Of a stretch of 64,000 bases of DNA, positions 41,066 to 50,962 are shown piece after piece. The stretch comes from Azotobacter vinelandii CA (lineage in GTDB: Bacteria > Pseudomonadota > Gammaproteobacteria > Pseudomonadales > Pseudomonadaceae). The notes under the pieces are model-generated. The model was given only the letters and a program-made list of their open reading frames with translations. It made no database searches and was not told the DNA's origin. The stretch is from NCBI RefSeq assembly GCF_000380335.1, contig NC_021149.1:1116001-1180000 (forward strand). The letters run 5' to 3'. The position numbers and the translations under genes were made by a program. The number at the start of each line of letters is the position of its first letter. The stretch's first letter is position 1.

Positions 41066-41491
41066 ATGCCCATCCGCCCCATCGCACCTGCCGATCATCC
41101 GGCCTTGCTGGCGCTCTGGCAGCGTACGCCGGGTTTGCAATTGCGTGACGAAGATGGCTACGAACCCTTCTGTGCCTACCTTGCCCGCAATCCGGAACTT
41201 AGCCTGCTGATCGAACTCGATGGACGAATCGTTGCCTCATTGCTGGTCGGTCATGACGGGCGCCGCGGTTACCTGCAACATCTGGCCGTCGACCAGACTT
41301 GCCGTGGTCGCGGCTTCGCCCGGGCGCTGCTGGACGAGGCGCTGGCCAGGCTCGCGCGATTGGGGATCGGCAAGTCCCATGTCTTCGTCCTGCGGGACGC
41401 CCCCCTGGCACAGACTTTCTGGTCGGCACAGACCGGCTGGGAGAGGCGCAGCGACATTCAAGTCTATTCCACGCGGAGGAGCAGCGAGTGA
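41066..41491 (+). CDS. GNAT family N-acetyltransferase
   Basis: A 141-residue acetyl-CoA-dependent acetyltransferase. ATG 41066 has GGAG 7 bp upstream. The acetyl-CoA motif A is [24 protein letters not shown] (Q/RxxGxG/A as CRGRGFA), and motif B follows as [21 protein letters not shown]. The substrate is unknown; it resembles the RimI-like and small-molecule acetylases. The stop overlaps the next gene (GTGA), forming a tight three-gene unit. Confidence 0.85.
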   Translation: MPIRPIAPADHPALLALWQRTPGLQLRDEDGYEPFCAYLARNPELSLLIELDGRIVASLLVGHDGRRGYLQHLAVDQTCRGRGFARALLDEALARLARLGIGKSHVFVLRDAPLAQTFWSAQTGWERRSDIQVYSTRRSSE

Positions 41492-41955
41492 GGATCTTCG
41501 CCGGCATCGTGCTTGCCCTGGCGCCCCTCTGGGCGCTGGCGCTCGAAGTGGGCGAACGGCTCACGCCCTGGACCCTGCTGGACCAGCATGAGCAGGCCTA
41601 CAGCCTGAACGAGGAAACCCGCGTTCTGCTGATCGCGCGCAGCATGGATGGCGCCCGGCTGGTCGAGGCGGCGCTCAAGACGAGGCCGCAGGGCTACCTG
41701 GAGGCGCGCAGGGCCGTGTTCGTCGCCGACATCAGCCGCATGCCCTCGCTGGTCGCCCGGCTGTTCGCCATTCCGGCGATGCGTGACTATCCCTATCGCG
41801 TGTTGCTCGATCGCGATGCCCGGGTCGCTTCCCGTTATCCGGGCGATCCGGCCAAGGTGCTGTGGCTCGATCTGGAGCAGGGGCGGTTGCGCGCCATGCG
41901 CGAGTTCGCCGATGCCGGGACCCTGGTCGAGGCCCTGGAGCAGGCGGCGCCGTGA
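41488..41955 (+). CDS. Exported thioredoxin-fold-like protein without cysteines
   Basis: A 155-residue protein conserved in Pseudomonas at this place. GTG 41488 overlaps the GNAT stop, with GGAGG upstream. Residues 2-17 are a signal peptide ([17 protein letters not shown]). The start of the mature part, [22 protein letters not shown], looks like the opening of peroxiredoxin/TlpA-type thioredoxin folds, but there is no Cys in the whole protein, so it cannot be a disulphide enzyme. It overlaps the CbiM-like gene by 4 bp. Function unknown. Confidence 0.75.
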   Translation: MRIFAGIVLALAPLWALALEVGERLTPWTLLDQHEQAYSLNEETRVLLIARSMDGARLVEAALKTRPQGYLEARRAVFVADISRMPSLVARLFAIPAMRDYPYRVLLDRDARVASRYPGDPAKVLWLDLEQGRLRAMREFADAGTLVEALEQAAP

Positions 41956-42638
41956 TCGCCGCCGATCTGCTGGCGCCCGATACCCGGCTGATCGGTGCGG
42001 GCCTTTATCTGGGACTCATGCTCTATGCCGTTTGGCGTGCGCCCTGGCTGGAGTTGTTCAGCGACAGCCGGCGCCAGCACCTGGTGTTCGGCACCGTCCT
42101 GGCGCTGTTCCTGCTCTGGCTGGTGCGGCGCGATTTCGTTTCCGGACTCTCCTTTCACTTTATCGGCATGACGGCGGTGACCCTGCTGCTCGACTGGCCG
42201 CTGGCGATGCTCGTCGGATTGGCTGCGCAGCTCGGGCTACTGCTACTGGGGCGGCAGGATCTGGCGGCGCTGGGCGTCAACGGCCTGCTGCTGGTGGGCA
42301 TTCCCGTGGCGATCACCGAAGGCTGCGCCCTGCTGGTCGAGCGTGCGCAGCCGCGCAACCTGTTTGTCTACATCTTCTGTTCGGGCTTCTTTCCCGCCGG
42401 GTTGAGCGCCCTGACCTGCCTGCTGGCCGGATTCGCCGTGCTGTGGCTGGACGGCCGGTACGAAATGCCGCCGTGGCTGCAGGATTACCTCGGCTATCTG
42501 TGGCTGGTGATGTTCCCCGAGGCATTCATCAATGGAGCGGTCATCAGCGGCCTGGTGGTGTACTGCCCGGAGTGGCTGGAGACCTTCAACCGCAGCCGTT
42601 ACCTGCAGGCGCCGTGGAAGGATGACGAGCCGCGCTGA
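41952..42638 (+). CDS. CbiM-like energy-coupling factor permease
   Basis: A 228-residue membrane protein with about six helices, of the CbiM/ECF S-component-like family (metal uptake). GTG 41952 ([13 protein letters not shown]) overlaps the upstream gene. GLSFHFIGMTAVTLLLDWPLAML and the C-terminal EAFINGAVISGLVVYCPEW fit the family. The N-terminal Met-His metal site of true cobalt/nickel CbiM is absent and no cbiN, cbiQ or cbiO lies nearby, so the ligand is uncertain. Confidence 0.8.
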   Translation: MIAADLLAPDTRLIGAGLYLGLMLYAVWRAPWLELFSDSRRQHLVFGTVLALFLLWLVRRDFVSGLSFHFIGMTAVTLLLDWPLAMLVGLAAQLGLLLLGRQDLAALGVNGLLLVGIPVAITEGCALLVERAQPRNLFVYIFCSGFFPAGLSALTCLLAGFAVLWLDGRYEMPPWLQDYLGYLWLVMFPEAFINGAVISGLVVYCPEWLETFNRSRYLQAPWKDDEPR

Positions 42639-42743
42639 CCGATAGCGCGCCGGCACGCAAGGGCGCGCCCCTCCGGGAGGGATCGAGGACGATCCCGGAA
42701 ACGGCGGAGGGTTGCAGCCGCCCTGCGAACCGTTCGGGACAGT

Positions 42744-42944
42744 TCAGTGGCCGCGGGGCGGCAGTTCTTCGGAAAACAGTTCGCCTTCCAGGCTGTCGCC
42801 GGGGATCGCATGTTCCTCGGCTGCCCAGGCGCCCAAGTCGATCAGTTTGCAGCGCTCGCTGCAGAATGGCCGGTGCGGGCTTTGCGGGCCCCATTCGACC
42901 GGCGCTCGACAGGTGGGGCAGGCTACCGTCAAGGGTTGTTTCAT
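42744..42944 (-). CDS. yacG: DNA gyrase inhibitor YacG
   Basis: A 66-residue zinc-finger protein that binds GyrB. Four cysteines form the site: CPTC near residues 9-12 and FCSERC near 28-32. The acidic tail ([10 protein letters not shown]...) is typical. Its ATG overlaps the coaE stop by 4 bp (ATGA). Confidence 0.94.
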   Translation of the reverse strand: MKQPLTVACPTCRAPVEWGPQSPHRPFCSERCKLIDLGAWAAEEHAIPGDSLEGELFSEELPPRGH

Positions 42945-43549
42945 GGCTGGCCTCCGCGCAGGGTCAGGTAGAGCCGGTGCAGGCGTTCGATCTCGCTGTG
43001 CAGCCAGGCGAGGTCTCGGTCGTTCATCACTACGTCATCGGCTCGACGCAGGCGCTCTTCGCGGCCGGCCTGGGTCTTGATGATCGCCTCGACCTGTTTC
43101 CGGTCGGCCCGGTCGCGTTGCATGGCACGCTCGAGCTGCAGGGATTCGGGCACATCGATGACCAGGATGCGCTGGGTCATCCTGTGCTGATCGGTTTCCA
43201 GCAGCAGGGGTGAAACCAGAATGGCATAAGGCGAGGTGGCGCGCTCGAGATAGCTGCGGATTTCCTGGCGTATCAGCGGATGCAGCAATCGCTCCAGCCA
43301 GCGGCGCTCCTCGGCGTTCTGGAAAATCCGGGCGCGCAGCGCGGCGCGATCGAGGTATCCGTCGGGCTGAAGAACGTCCGCGCCGAAATGCTCGGCGATC
43401 TTCGCCAGGGCCGGGCGGTCGGGCTCGACCACCCAGCGCGCCGCCTCGTCGGCGTCCACCAGCGGCACGCCTAGCGTTCTGAAATGCTGGGCGGCGGCGC
43501 TCTTGCCGCTGCCGATGCCGCCCGTCAGGCCGAGAATCCAGGGTTTCAT
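42941..43549 (-). CDS. coaE: Dephospho-CoA kinase
   Basis: Last step of CoA synthesis, phosphorylating dephospho-CoA. The P-loop [11 protein letters not shown] is at residues 7-17; the substrate site VDADEAAR and the lid region with [11 protein letters not shown] follow. Length 202 is normal. Order pilD-coaE-yacG is the standard Pseudomonas arrangement. Confidence 0.96.
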   Translation of the reverse strand: MKPWILGLTGGIGSGKSAAAQHFRTLGVPLVDADEAARWVVEPDRPALAKIAEHFGADVLQPDGYLDRAALRARIFQNAEERRWLERLLHPLIRQEIRSYLERATSPYAILVSPLLLETDQHRMTQRILVIDVPESLQLERAMQRDRADRKQVEAIIKTQAGREERLRRADDVVMNDRDLAWLHSEIERLHRLYLTLRGGQP

Positions 43550-43710
43550 GAGCGCTCCCAGTGCCGCAGTGCCGTGCTAGATACCCTGTTGCCGGCGGAT
43601 ATGCAACGCTTCGTGACCCATGGCCCTTGCGTAAGGCGGCTGCACGCCGCCGGACACGGCGAAAGTCCGGTTCTTGGCAATCCGCAGAAAGGCCAAGGCG
43701 GGCTCTGTCC

Positions 43711-44580
43711 TTACAGACCGGCGAAGCGCAGGTAGCCGGCGGTGATCTGCTCGCCCCAGAGCAGGGCGATCCAGCCGGCGAAGGCGAGAAAGGGACCGAA
43801 GGGGATCGGCGTGCCGCTTTCGGCCTTGCGCAGGCGCAGGATGACGATCCCCAGCATGGCGCCGACCAGCGAGGAGAGCAGTACGGTCAGCGGCAGGATC
43901 TGCCAGCCACCCCAGGCGCCGAGCATCGCCAGCAGCTTGAAGTCGCCGTAGCCCATGCCTTCCTTGCCGGTGAACAGCTTGAACAGCCAGTACACCGACC
44001 ACAGGCTGAGGTAGCCGGTCACCGCGCCCCAGAGGGCGTCCTCCAGGGAAACGAACAGACTGAAGCTGTTGAGGATCAGGCCCAGCCAGAGCAGCGGCAG
44101 CACCAGCGAATCCGGCAGCAGTTGATGATCGTAGTCGATCAGGCTCATGGCCAGCAGAGCCCAGCCGAGCAACAACATGGCGCCGGCTTGCCAGCCGAAG
44201 CCGTAATGCCAGGCGACATGGGCCGAAAGCAGCCCGCAGGTCAGCTCCACCAGGGGGTAGCGCGCGCCGATCCGGGCCTTGCAGGCCGAGCAGCGGCCAC
44301 CCAGGAGCAGCCAGCTGAGCAGGGGGATGTTCTCCCAGGGCCTGATCGCGTGCCCGCAATGTGGGCAATGGGAGTGGGGCAGCAGCAGATTGAAAGGCTC
44401 GCCGGGAGGCTCGTTGGGCAGTTCCAGCACTTCCCGCGCCTGTGCCTGCCAGTCGTGCAGCATCATCTTCGGCAGGCGGTGGACGACCACGTTGAGAAAG
44501 CTGCCGACCAGCAGGCCCAGCAGCCCCGCGAAAACGGCGAAGGCCAGTCCGGGGCCGGCCAGAAGATCGACGATGGACAT
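43711..44580 (-). CDS. pilD: Prepilin peptidase / N-methyltransferase PilD
   Basis: Polytopic inner-membrane enzyme that cuts prepilin leaders (including PilA, PilE, PilV-X and FimT here) and methylates the new N-terminus. ATG 44580 gives 289 residues. The N-terminal tetracysteine zinc motif is CPHC...CSAC; the catalytic aspartates lie in LIDYDHQ and GMGYGDFK. It follows pilC after 2 bp. Confidence 0.96.
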   Translation of the reverse strand: MSIVDLLAGPGLAFAVFAGLLGLLVGSFLNVVVHRLPKMMLHDWQAQAREVLELPNEPPGEPFNLLLPHSHCPHCGHAIRPWENIPLLSWLLLGGRCSACKARIGARYPLVELTCGLLSAHVAWHYGFGWQAGAMLLLGWALLAMSLIDYDHQLLPDSLVLPLLWLGLILNSFSLFVSLEDALWGAVTGYLSLWSVYWLFKLFTGKEGMGYGDFKLLAMLGAWGGWQILPLTVLLSSLVGAMLGIVILRLRKAESGTPIPFGPFLAFAGWIALLWGEQITAGYLRFAGL

Positions 44581-44582
44581 GT

Positions 44583-45800
44583 TCAGACCACGGAGCCCAA
44601 CTGGAAGATCGGCAGGTACATGGCGACGATCAGGCCGCCGACCAGCACGCCGAGCACCGCCATGATCATCGGCTCCAGCAAACCGGTCAGGCTGTCCACC
44701 ATGTTGTCCACTTCGGCCTCGTAGAAGCCCGCCACCTTGTCGAGCATCTCGTCCAGCGTGCCGGACTCCTCGCCGATGGCGGTCATCTGGATCGCCATGC
44801 TGGGGAAGGTGCCGGTGGTGCGCATGGAGAAGTTCAGTTGCATGCCGGTGGTGACGTCGGCCTTGACCTTCTCGGTGGCGTTGCGGAACACCACGTTGCC
44901 GGTGGCGCCGGCCACCGAGTCGAGTGCGTCGACCAGCGGCACACCGGCGGCGAAAGTGGTGGACAGGGTGCGGGCGAAGCGGGCCACCGCCGACTTGTAG
45001 AGGATTTGGCCGACGATCGGCAGCTTCAGCAGGCTGCGATCCGTCCAGTTGCGAAACGCCTCGGAGCGCCGGTGGGCCTGCTTCAGGATGAGAACTGCGA
45101 TGGGTATTCCGAGCAGCGCGTAGAACCAGTATTCCTGCAGAACTTCCGACAGGTTGACGACCAGCAGCGTGAGCGCCGGCAGTTCGGCACCGAAGTTGGC
45201 GAACACCGACTGGAATTGCGGTACCACCTTTATCAGCAGAATGGCCGAGACGGCGATCGCCACCAGGATCACCGCGATGGGGTAGGTCATCGCCTTCTTG
45301 ATCCTGGCCTTCAGCGCCTCGGTCTTCTCCTTGTAGGTGGCGATCCGCTCCAGCAGGCTTTCCAGGGCGCCGGACTGCTCGCCGGACTCCACCAGGTTGC
45401 AGTAGAGGTTGTCGAAATAGCGGGGCTTCTTGCGCAGTGAAGCGGCGAAACCGTTGCCCGCCGCCACCTCCTGTTTCACTTCGTCCACCAGCTTGCGCAT
45501 GGCCGGTTTGTCGAAACCCTCGGAGATGATGTCGAAGGCCTGCAGCAGCGGCACGCCTGCCTTCATCATGGTGGCCATCTGCCGGGTGAACAGGGCGATA
45601 TCCAGCGGTTTGATCTTCTGGTCGCCGCCGAACAGCGAGCCGGCCTTCTTGCGTACCCTGGTCGGATTGATGCCCTGCTTGCGCAGTTGCGCCTTGACCA
45701 GCGCCGGATTTCTCCCGTTCAGTTCTCCCTTGATCCTGGCACCGCGCCGGTCGATGCCCTCCCAGGTGAACAGACTGATTTTCAACGCTTTTTCCGCCAT
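44583..45800 (-). CDS. pilC: Type IV pilus inner-membrane platform protein PilC
   Basis: Inner-membrane protein on which the PilB/PilT motors act. ATG 45800 (MAEKALKISLFTWEG) gives 405 residues, matching homologues; ATG 45815 is an alternative. It carries two GspF domains (about 70-195 and 275-395), each starting a membrane region; the motif LFTRQMATMMKAGVPLLQ is typical. It lies between pilB and pilD. Confidence 0.96.
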   Translation of the reverse strand: MAEKALKISLFTWEGIDRRGARIKGELNGRNPALVKAQLRKQGINPTRVRKKAGSLFGGDQKIKPLDIALFTRQMATMMKAGVPLLQAFDIISEGFDKPAMRKLVDEVKQEVAAGNGFAASLRKKPRYFDNLYCNLVESGEQSGALESLLERIATYKEKTEALKARIKKAMTYPIAVILVAIAVSAILLIKVVPQFQSVFANFGAELPALTLLVVNLSEVLQEYWFYALLGIPIAVLILKQAHRRSEAFRNWTDRSLLKLPIVGQILYKSAVARFARTLSTTFAAGVPLVDALDSVAGATGNVVFRNATEKVKADVTTGMQLNFSMRTTGTFPSMAIQMTAIGEESGTLDEMLDKVAGFYEAEVDNMVDSLTGLLEPMIMAVLGVLVGGLIVAMYLPIFQLGSVV

Positions 45801-46024
45801 GTCGGGGCCTGTCATCGAGTGTTTCTGGGTTGCGTTGCCGTTTGGAGTCGGCACAAGCCGGAAAGTGATGGAGAGAGGACCGGGAAACCCGTTTTTCCCG
45901 CACCATGCTGCTTGTCGCAGGAGCCTGCTCCTGCGGGGTGTTACGGCTTGCTCCGGGGAGAGGGCGCTATAGGCCGCCACGCCCGGATCGCAGCCGCCGC
46001 GAGTGGATATTTCATGAACATGCG

Positions 46025-47725
46025 CTAGTCCTTGGTGACGCGGTTGACTTCTTCCAGGCTGGTGACGCCCTGCATTGCTTTCCACAGGGCCGATGCGCGC
46101 AAGTCGTTGAAACCCTCGGCGCGCATCTGCCGGGCGATATCGATGGAGTTGCCGTCCCCCATGATAATGCGCTGCAGGGCCGGAGTGATTTTAACCACTT
46201 CATAAATGCCGACCCGGCCCTTGTAGCCGCCGTTGCAGTTCTCGCAACCGGTCGGGGCATAAAGCCTGAAGGCGCCGATGCGCTCTTCCGGAAATCCCTC
46301 GGCGAGCAGCGTTTCGTGGGGAATGTCCACCGCCTGCTTGCAGGCGCACAGCTTGCGCGCCAGGCGCTGGGCGATGATCAGGTTCACCGAGGTGGCGATA
46401 TTGAAGGAGGGCACCCCCATGTTGCGCAGGCGGGTCAGGGTTTCCGCCGCGCTGTTGGTGTGCAGGGTGGACATCACCATGTGGCCGGTCTGTGCGGCCT
46501 TGATGGCGATCTCCGCGGTTTCCAGGTCGCGGATCTCGCCGACCATGATGATGTCCGGGTCCTGGCGCAGGAAGGCGCGCAGCGCCTGGGAGAAGTCCAT
46601 GCCCTGGCGTGGGTTGACGTTGACCTGGTTGATGCCTTCCAGGTTGATTTCCACCGGGTCCTCGACGGTGGAGATATTCACCTCCGCGGTATTGAGAATG
46701 TTCAGGCCGGTATACAGGGACACCGTCTTGCCCGAACCGGTCGGACCAGTCACCAGGATCATGCCCTGCGGCTGGCTCAGTGCCTCCAGGTAGAGCGCCT
46801 TCTGGCTCTCCTCGTAGCCGAGGGCATCGATACCCATCTGCGCGCTGGACGGGTCGAGAATCCGCATCACCACCTTTTCGCCCCACAGCGTGGGCAGGGT
46901 GTTGACCCGAAAGTCGATGGCCTTGCCCTTCGGCAGCTTCATCCTGATCCGACCGTCCTGCGGTTTGCGCCGCTCGGAGATATCCAGCCCGGCCATCACT
47001 TTCAGGCGCGCGGCGATCTTCGGCGCCGACCGGACGGGCGGCCGGGCCACCTCATGGAGGATGCCGTCGGTGCGAAAACGCACCCGGTGGCTCTTCTCGT
47101 AGGGTTCGAAGTGCAGATCCGAGGAGCCGCGGCGGATCGCATCCAGCAATATCTTGTTGATGAAGCGCACCACCGGCGCATCTTCGGCATCTCCGGCCGG
47201 ATTGAGCGCTTCGTCATGCCGGTCGCCGGCTTCGATATCGAGGCCGTCCAGCCCGGCGTCTGCGAGATCGTCCAGGGCGGTGTCGGCGCCCTCGAAGTAC
47301 TTCTCCATGGCTTCGCCCAGACGGTCGTCCTCGACCAGGATGGCTTCGGTGTTCAGCCCGGTGCCGAAGCGGATCTCACGAATTGCCTCGTGGTTGGTCG
47401 GGTCGGAAATCGCCACGAACAGCCGGTTGCCGCGCCGCCACAACGGCAGAGCGCGATGTTGGCGGATCAGTTTCTCGCTGAGCAGGTCGCGGGGCTGGTT
47501 TTCCCGCTCCAGCGTCCCGAGATCGAACAGGGCGATGCCGAACTGCTCCGCGGCCAGCTCCGCCAACCCCCGGCTCTTGACCAGCTTGTTCTGCACCAGC
47601 CAGGTGACCAGTGGGGTCTGGTTGCGCTGTGCCTGCCGCTGGGCCTGCAGGACCGTCTTCTCGTCGATCAGTCCGGCCAGCACCATCTGCCGTGCCAGAC
47701 CGTGGAGGGAAATGTCGTCGTGCAT
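46025..47725 (-). CDS. pilB: Type IV pilus assembly ATPase PilB
   Basis: Hexameric extension motor. ATG 47725 (MHDDISLHGLARQM) gives 566 residues. N-terminal MshEN-type domain, then the ATPase core with Walker A GPTGSGKT, Asp box and Walker B (IIMVGEIRDLETAE), His box, and a tetracysteine zinc site (LCACKQ and GCENCN). The gene is divergent from pilA and 224 bp upstream of pilC. Confidence 0.96.
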   Translation of the reverse strand: MHDDISLHGLARQMVLAGLIDEKTVLQAQRQAQRNQTPLVTWLVQNKLVKSRGLAELAAEQFGIALFDLGTLERENQPRDLLSEKLIRQHRALPLWRRGNRLFVAISDPTNHEAIREIRFGTGLNTEAILVEDDRLGEAMEKYFEGADTALDDLADAGLDGLDIEAGDRHDEALNPAGDAEDAPVVRFINKILLDAIRRGSSDLHFEPYEKSHRVRFRTDGILHEVARPPVRSAPKIAARLKVMAGLDISERRKPQDGRIRMKLPKGKAIDFRVNTLPTLWGEKVVMRILDPSSAQMGIDALGYEESQKALYLEALSQPQGMILVTGPTGSGKTVSLYTGLNILNTAEVNISTVEDPVEINLEGINQVNVNPRQGMDFSQALRAFLRQDPDIIMVGEIRDLETAEIAIKAAQTGHMVMSTLHTNSAAETLTRLRNMGVPSFNIATSVNLIIAQRLARKLCACKQAVDIPHETLLAEGFPEERIGAFRLYAPTGCENCNGGYKGRVGIYEVVKITPALQRIIMGDGNSIDIARQMRAEGFNDLRASALWKAMQGVTSLEEVNRVTKD

Positions 47726-48253
47726 CGGGTGGACAGCTCTCTGCGCCAGGAAAAGATGACGAGCCGAGGGCCGGTCGCCGCCGAGTGCTCTCAAGCTCAT
47801 TCCCATCCCTTACTCACCGGGAAGGCTGGAGCATGAGTCGAAAAATAGGGAGTGTTTCCCTGTATGGGCAATGACTCGCCTTGTAACTCAGCCGCCAATT
47901 CGAAGTGACCGAGTGACGGAAAATTTCAGAAGTTGGCAGCCTTGGGAGTCGGGCTGTTGTAAGAGTATGCCGGGTTGGCGATTTCTGCATGTTTCTACGG
48001 CAGGAGGCTGGGGAACTTCGTCACAGTTACAGGTTGTTGTTTTGTGATTCGTTACTCATGTCTCGGGGCGGTTTAAATACCGATTTATAAGTCGAGGCTT
48101 GATGACGATGAAACTTTCAGACAATTTTGCGCAAGCATTTTTAGCCCTCAAAGGTCTAGAGCATCACGGAAGAGGTCAGGTATGACTGGTACATTGCCTT
48201 CAATGAGTCTGGCAGTCCAGGAAGAATGCCTGAATACTTCAAGGAGATGTTTC
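47726..48253. promoter_or_regulatory. 528-bp pilB/pilA divergent regulatory region
   Basis: No gene seen. I scanned the 210 bp before pilA for GG-N10-GC, the sigma-54 signature present before pilA in Pseudomonas, and found none. A weak sigma-70-like pair (TTGATG at 48099, CAATTT at 48122) is possible but unconvincing. The segment 48060-48130 is AT-rich. Confidence 0.45.
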
Positions 48254-48751
48254 ATGAAAGCTCAAGCGCAGAATGGTTTTACCCTGATCGAATTGATGAT
48301 GGTGGTGGCGATCATCGGGATTTTGGCTGCGGTAGCGTTGCCGGCTTATCAGGATTACACTGCGCGTGCCAAGGTTTCCGAAGTTGTATTGGCAGCCTCC
48401 AGTTGCCGCATCGCGATTACCGAAGCCTCGCAGATTGGTTTCGCTGCTGATGCAACCGCCGATGGGTTCGGTTGTGGTGAGACTGCTAGTGGTGCCGATG
48501 CTCCATCCCAGTATGTGGCATCGGTTAACACCTCTGCAGTCGGGGTTATTACTGTCGTTGCCCAAAATATTTCCCAACTTGGCACTAATACCGCTCTGGA
48601 GTTTGTTCCTTATACCGACGCAGGCTTGTCCGCCGCTGCTAGTGCTGCGGATTTCAATCGCACAACTCTGAACTCTGTAAAAGGATGGAAGTGTCAATCG
48701 GCCGCATCGAATGGCATAGAGTCTAAGTATCTGCCCGCTAGCTGTCGTTAA
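48254..48751 (+). CDS. pilA: Major type IV pilin PilA
   Basis: Structural subunit of type IV pili. ATG 48254 has AAGGAG 7 bp upstream. The leader MKAQAQNG is cut before [22 protein letters not shown] with Glu5; the mature protein is 157 residues. Four cysteines: one in the SSCRIAITE region, one in GFGCG, and a C-terminal pair (WKCQ and the penultimate Cys) that would close the usual D-loop. Codon use is less GC-biased than its neighbours, common for highly expressed or variable pilins. Confidence 0.93.
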   Translation: MKAQAQNGFTLIELMMVVAIIGILAAVALPAYQDYTARAKVSEVVLAASSCRIAITEASQIGFAADATADGFGCGETASGADAPSQYVASVNTSAVGVITVVAQNISQLGTNTALEFVPYTDAGLSAAASAADFNRTTLNSVKGWKCQSAASNGIESKYLPASCR

Positions 48752-48783
48752 TTCAGCTTCGTAGCCTTGTAGGGGGAATGTAA

Positions 48784-48829
48784 CCCGCCGCCCCACGCGT
48801 GGTTTCTCGTCATGTCCGGCGGGCTTTCT
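48784..48829 (+). terminator. Possible pilA terminator
   Basis: CCCGCC (48784-48789) can pair with GGCGGG (48818-48823), followed by CTTTCTC; a short palindrome CCACGCGTGG lies in the loop. 32 bp after the pilA stop. Moderate support only. Confidence 0.4.
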
Positions 48830-49408
48830 CTATATGGACTCCCCTGGTTGCCAGTGAAAATTCTTGTCGACGACGTGGTACGACTGCTTCCGCATATTCG
48901 GCTTTCGGCGAAGACGTGTTTGTCTTGAGTCATGACGAATAGCCGCTCCGCCCTGGCGGCCTCGGTGATCAGTGGGCCTGGAGCAAAGGCAGGTTTCGCA
49001 CAGGCCGGTTCGCCATTGCTGCATGTCACTGTGCAATCGTGGTGGATCTTCGACTCAACGTTTTCCAGGGTGTACGGCCTGGACCCCTTGGCCGGGCCGA
49101 TGACTTTCACTCCGGCCGAGGATCGCCCGGGCAAGCCGAGCATTCCTGTTCGCCAAGGCAACGACTGTGGCGATGTCCACGTCACGTCACCTTGCGCTGC
49201 TGTACCGCGAACCGACGACCGAGCGCCAGGCCCTGGAAACGAACCCTTGTGGTGTTGCCTGGAATGCGTGGGCCGGCTGTTTCCAGGTGAATATCGAGTA
49301 TTCCTGCCGTAACGGTTCGATCCGGAAGCGCAGCGAATATCGAATTTCGTGCCTGAATATTCGTAGCGAATGGCTCAAGCGCCGGGTGGCAGGAAAAGGT
49401 GAACTCCT
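48830..49408. other. About 0.58 kb with no recognised gene
   Basis: Between pilA and nadC. In P. aeruginosa this place holds tRNA-Thr and pilin accessory genes; none is seen here. Overlapping short frames exist on both strands (a minus frame 48748-49185 is the longest) but I cannot tie them to a family. They may be remnants of lost accessory genes. Confidence 0.4.
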
Positions 49409-50257
49409 TCACAACTGCAGCCGCATCGACAGATCCACTGCCTTGATGTCCTTGGTCAGGGTACCGAGGGAGATATAGTCGACGCCGGTTTCGGCGATCC
49501 GGCGCAGGCTGCTTTCGTTGATGCCGCCGGAGGCTTCCAGCTTGGCCCGGCCGGCGGTACGGCGCACGGCGATGTGCATGTCTTCGAGGCTGAGTTCGTC
49601 GAGCATGACGATGTCGGCGCCGGCGTTCAGGGCCTGGTCGAGCTCTTGCAGGTCCTCGACCTCGACTTCCACCGGCTTGCCGGGCGCGATGCGCCGGGCC
49701 GTGGCGACCGCCGCGGCGATACCGCCACAGGCGGCGATGTGGTTTTCCTTGATCAGGAAGGCATCGAACAGGCCGATGCGGTGGTTGTGGCAGCCGCCGC
49801 AGGTGACCGCGTACTTCTGCGCCAGGCGCAGGCCGGGGAGGGTCTTGCGGGTGTCCAGCAGGCGCACCGGGGTGCCCTCGACCAGATTGGCGTAGTAGCG
49901 GCAGCGGGTGGCCACGGCGGACAGGGTCTGGAGGAAGTTCAGGGCGCTGCGTTCGCCGCTGAGCAAGGCCCGGGCCGGGCCCTCCAGGCTGAACAGCAGC
50001 TTGTCGGCGTCGACCCGTTCGCCGTCGGCGACCTCCCAGCGCACGGCGACGCGCGGGTCGATCTGGCGGAACACTTCGTCGACCCAGGCGCTGCCGGCGA
50101 TCACCGTCGCCTCGCGGGTGATGACGCGGGCCCGGGCCTGGCGGCCTTCGGGAATCAGTTGCGCGGTGATGTCGCCGCCGCCGATGTCCTCGGCCAGGGC
50201 GCGGCGGACGTTGGCCGCGATTTCGGCGCTCAGATCGGCAAGGATGAGGTCTGGCAT
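49409..50257 (-). CDS. nadC: Nicotinate-nucleotide pyrophosphorylase (quinolinate phosphoribosyltransferase)
   Basis: Makes nicotinate mononucleotide from quinolinate and PRPP in de novo NAD synthesis. The 282 residues include RKTLPGLR, the quinolinate-binding [22 protein letters not shown], and the phosphate-binding [10 protein letters not shown] and EASGGI strands of the barrel. ATG 50257. Divergent from ampD. It works in the same pathway as nadE at 27 kb. Confidence 0.97.
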   Translation of the reverse strand: MPDLILADLSAEIAANVRRALAEDIGGGDITAQLIPEGRQARARVITREATVIAGSAWVDEVFRQIDPRVAVRWEVADGERVDADKLLFSLEGPARALLSGERSALNFLQTLSAVATRCRYYANLVEGTPVRLLDTRKTLPGLRLAQKYAVTCGGCHNHRIGLFDAFLIKENHIAACGGIAAAVATARRIAPGKPVEVEVEDLQELDQALNAGADIVMLDELSLEDMHIAVRRTAGRAKLEASGGINESSLRRIAETGVDYISLGTLTKDIKAVDLSMRLQL

Positions 50258-50398
50258 GAAGGACTCCGGCAGGTGGGGTGCCCCGGATTATAGGGGGCGT
50301 GCCGTCTCCCGTGCAGTACGGAGTCGTTGCGCGGCAGCACATCGCTTGGCCCGGCGGCCCGGCTGCTCTAGAGTGTCGGCTGGTTTCAGGAGAGATGC

Positions 50399-50962
50399 AT
50401 GCAGTTCGACCCCTCCACCGGTTGGTTCCAGGGTATCCGCCATTGTCCGTCGCCGAATTTCAATGCCCGCCCACAAGGTGAAGTTTCCCTGCTGGTGATC
50501 CACAACATAAGCCTGCCGCCGGGCTGTTTCGGCACCGGCAAGGTGCAGCAGTTCTTCCGCAACTGCCTGCCGGCGGACGAGCATCCCTATTTCGCGTCCA
50601 TCGCCGCGCTGCGGGTGTCGGCGCATTTCTTCATCGAGCGCGACGGGGCGGTCACCCAGTTCGTCTCCTGCCTGGAACGTGCCTGGCACGCCGGGCAGTC
50701 GTGCTTCGAGGGACGCGAGAACTGCAATGACTTCTCCCTCGGCATCGAGCTGGAAGGCACCGACGAACTAGCGTACAGCGACGCCCAGTACGCCAGCCTG
50801 ACGATCCTCACCCGTCTGCTGCTGAAGGCCTATCCGGCGCTCGATGTCCGGCGCATCCGTGGCCATGCCGATATCGCCCCGCAGCGCAAGACCGATCCGG
50901 GGCTGGCGTTCGATTGGGTGCGCTACCGCACCGCCCTGTCCGATCCGGGAGATATTCGATGA
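50399..50962 (+). CDS. ampD: N-acetylmuramyl-L-alanine amidase AmpD
   Basis: Cytoplasmic zinc amidase that cleaves 1,6-anhydro-muropeptides in cell-wall recycling; its loss derepresses AmpC beta-lactamase in species that have it. Zinc ligands are visible as His in LLVIHNIS, His in GHADIAPQRKTDPG and its Asp; the catalytic Glu lies in the central helix region. Length 187. It overlaps ampE (ATGA). Confidence 0.96.
   Translation: MQFDPSTGWFQGIRHCPSPNFNARPQGEVSLLVIHNISLPPGCFGTGKVQQFFRNCLPADEHPYFASIAALRVSAHFFIERDGAVTQFVSCLERAWHAGQSCFEGRENCNDFSLGIELEGTDELAYSDAQYASLTILTRLLLKAYPALDVRRIRGHADIAPQRKTDPGLAFDWVRYRTALSDPGDIR

Noticed and set aside
48748-49185. Minus-strand frame of about 145 codons between pilA and nadC
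   Set aside because: No family likeness, no good ribosome-binding site, and overlapping frames on the other strand look equally plausible.
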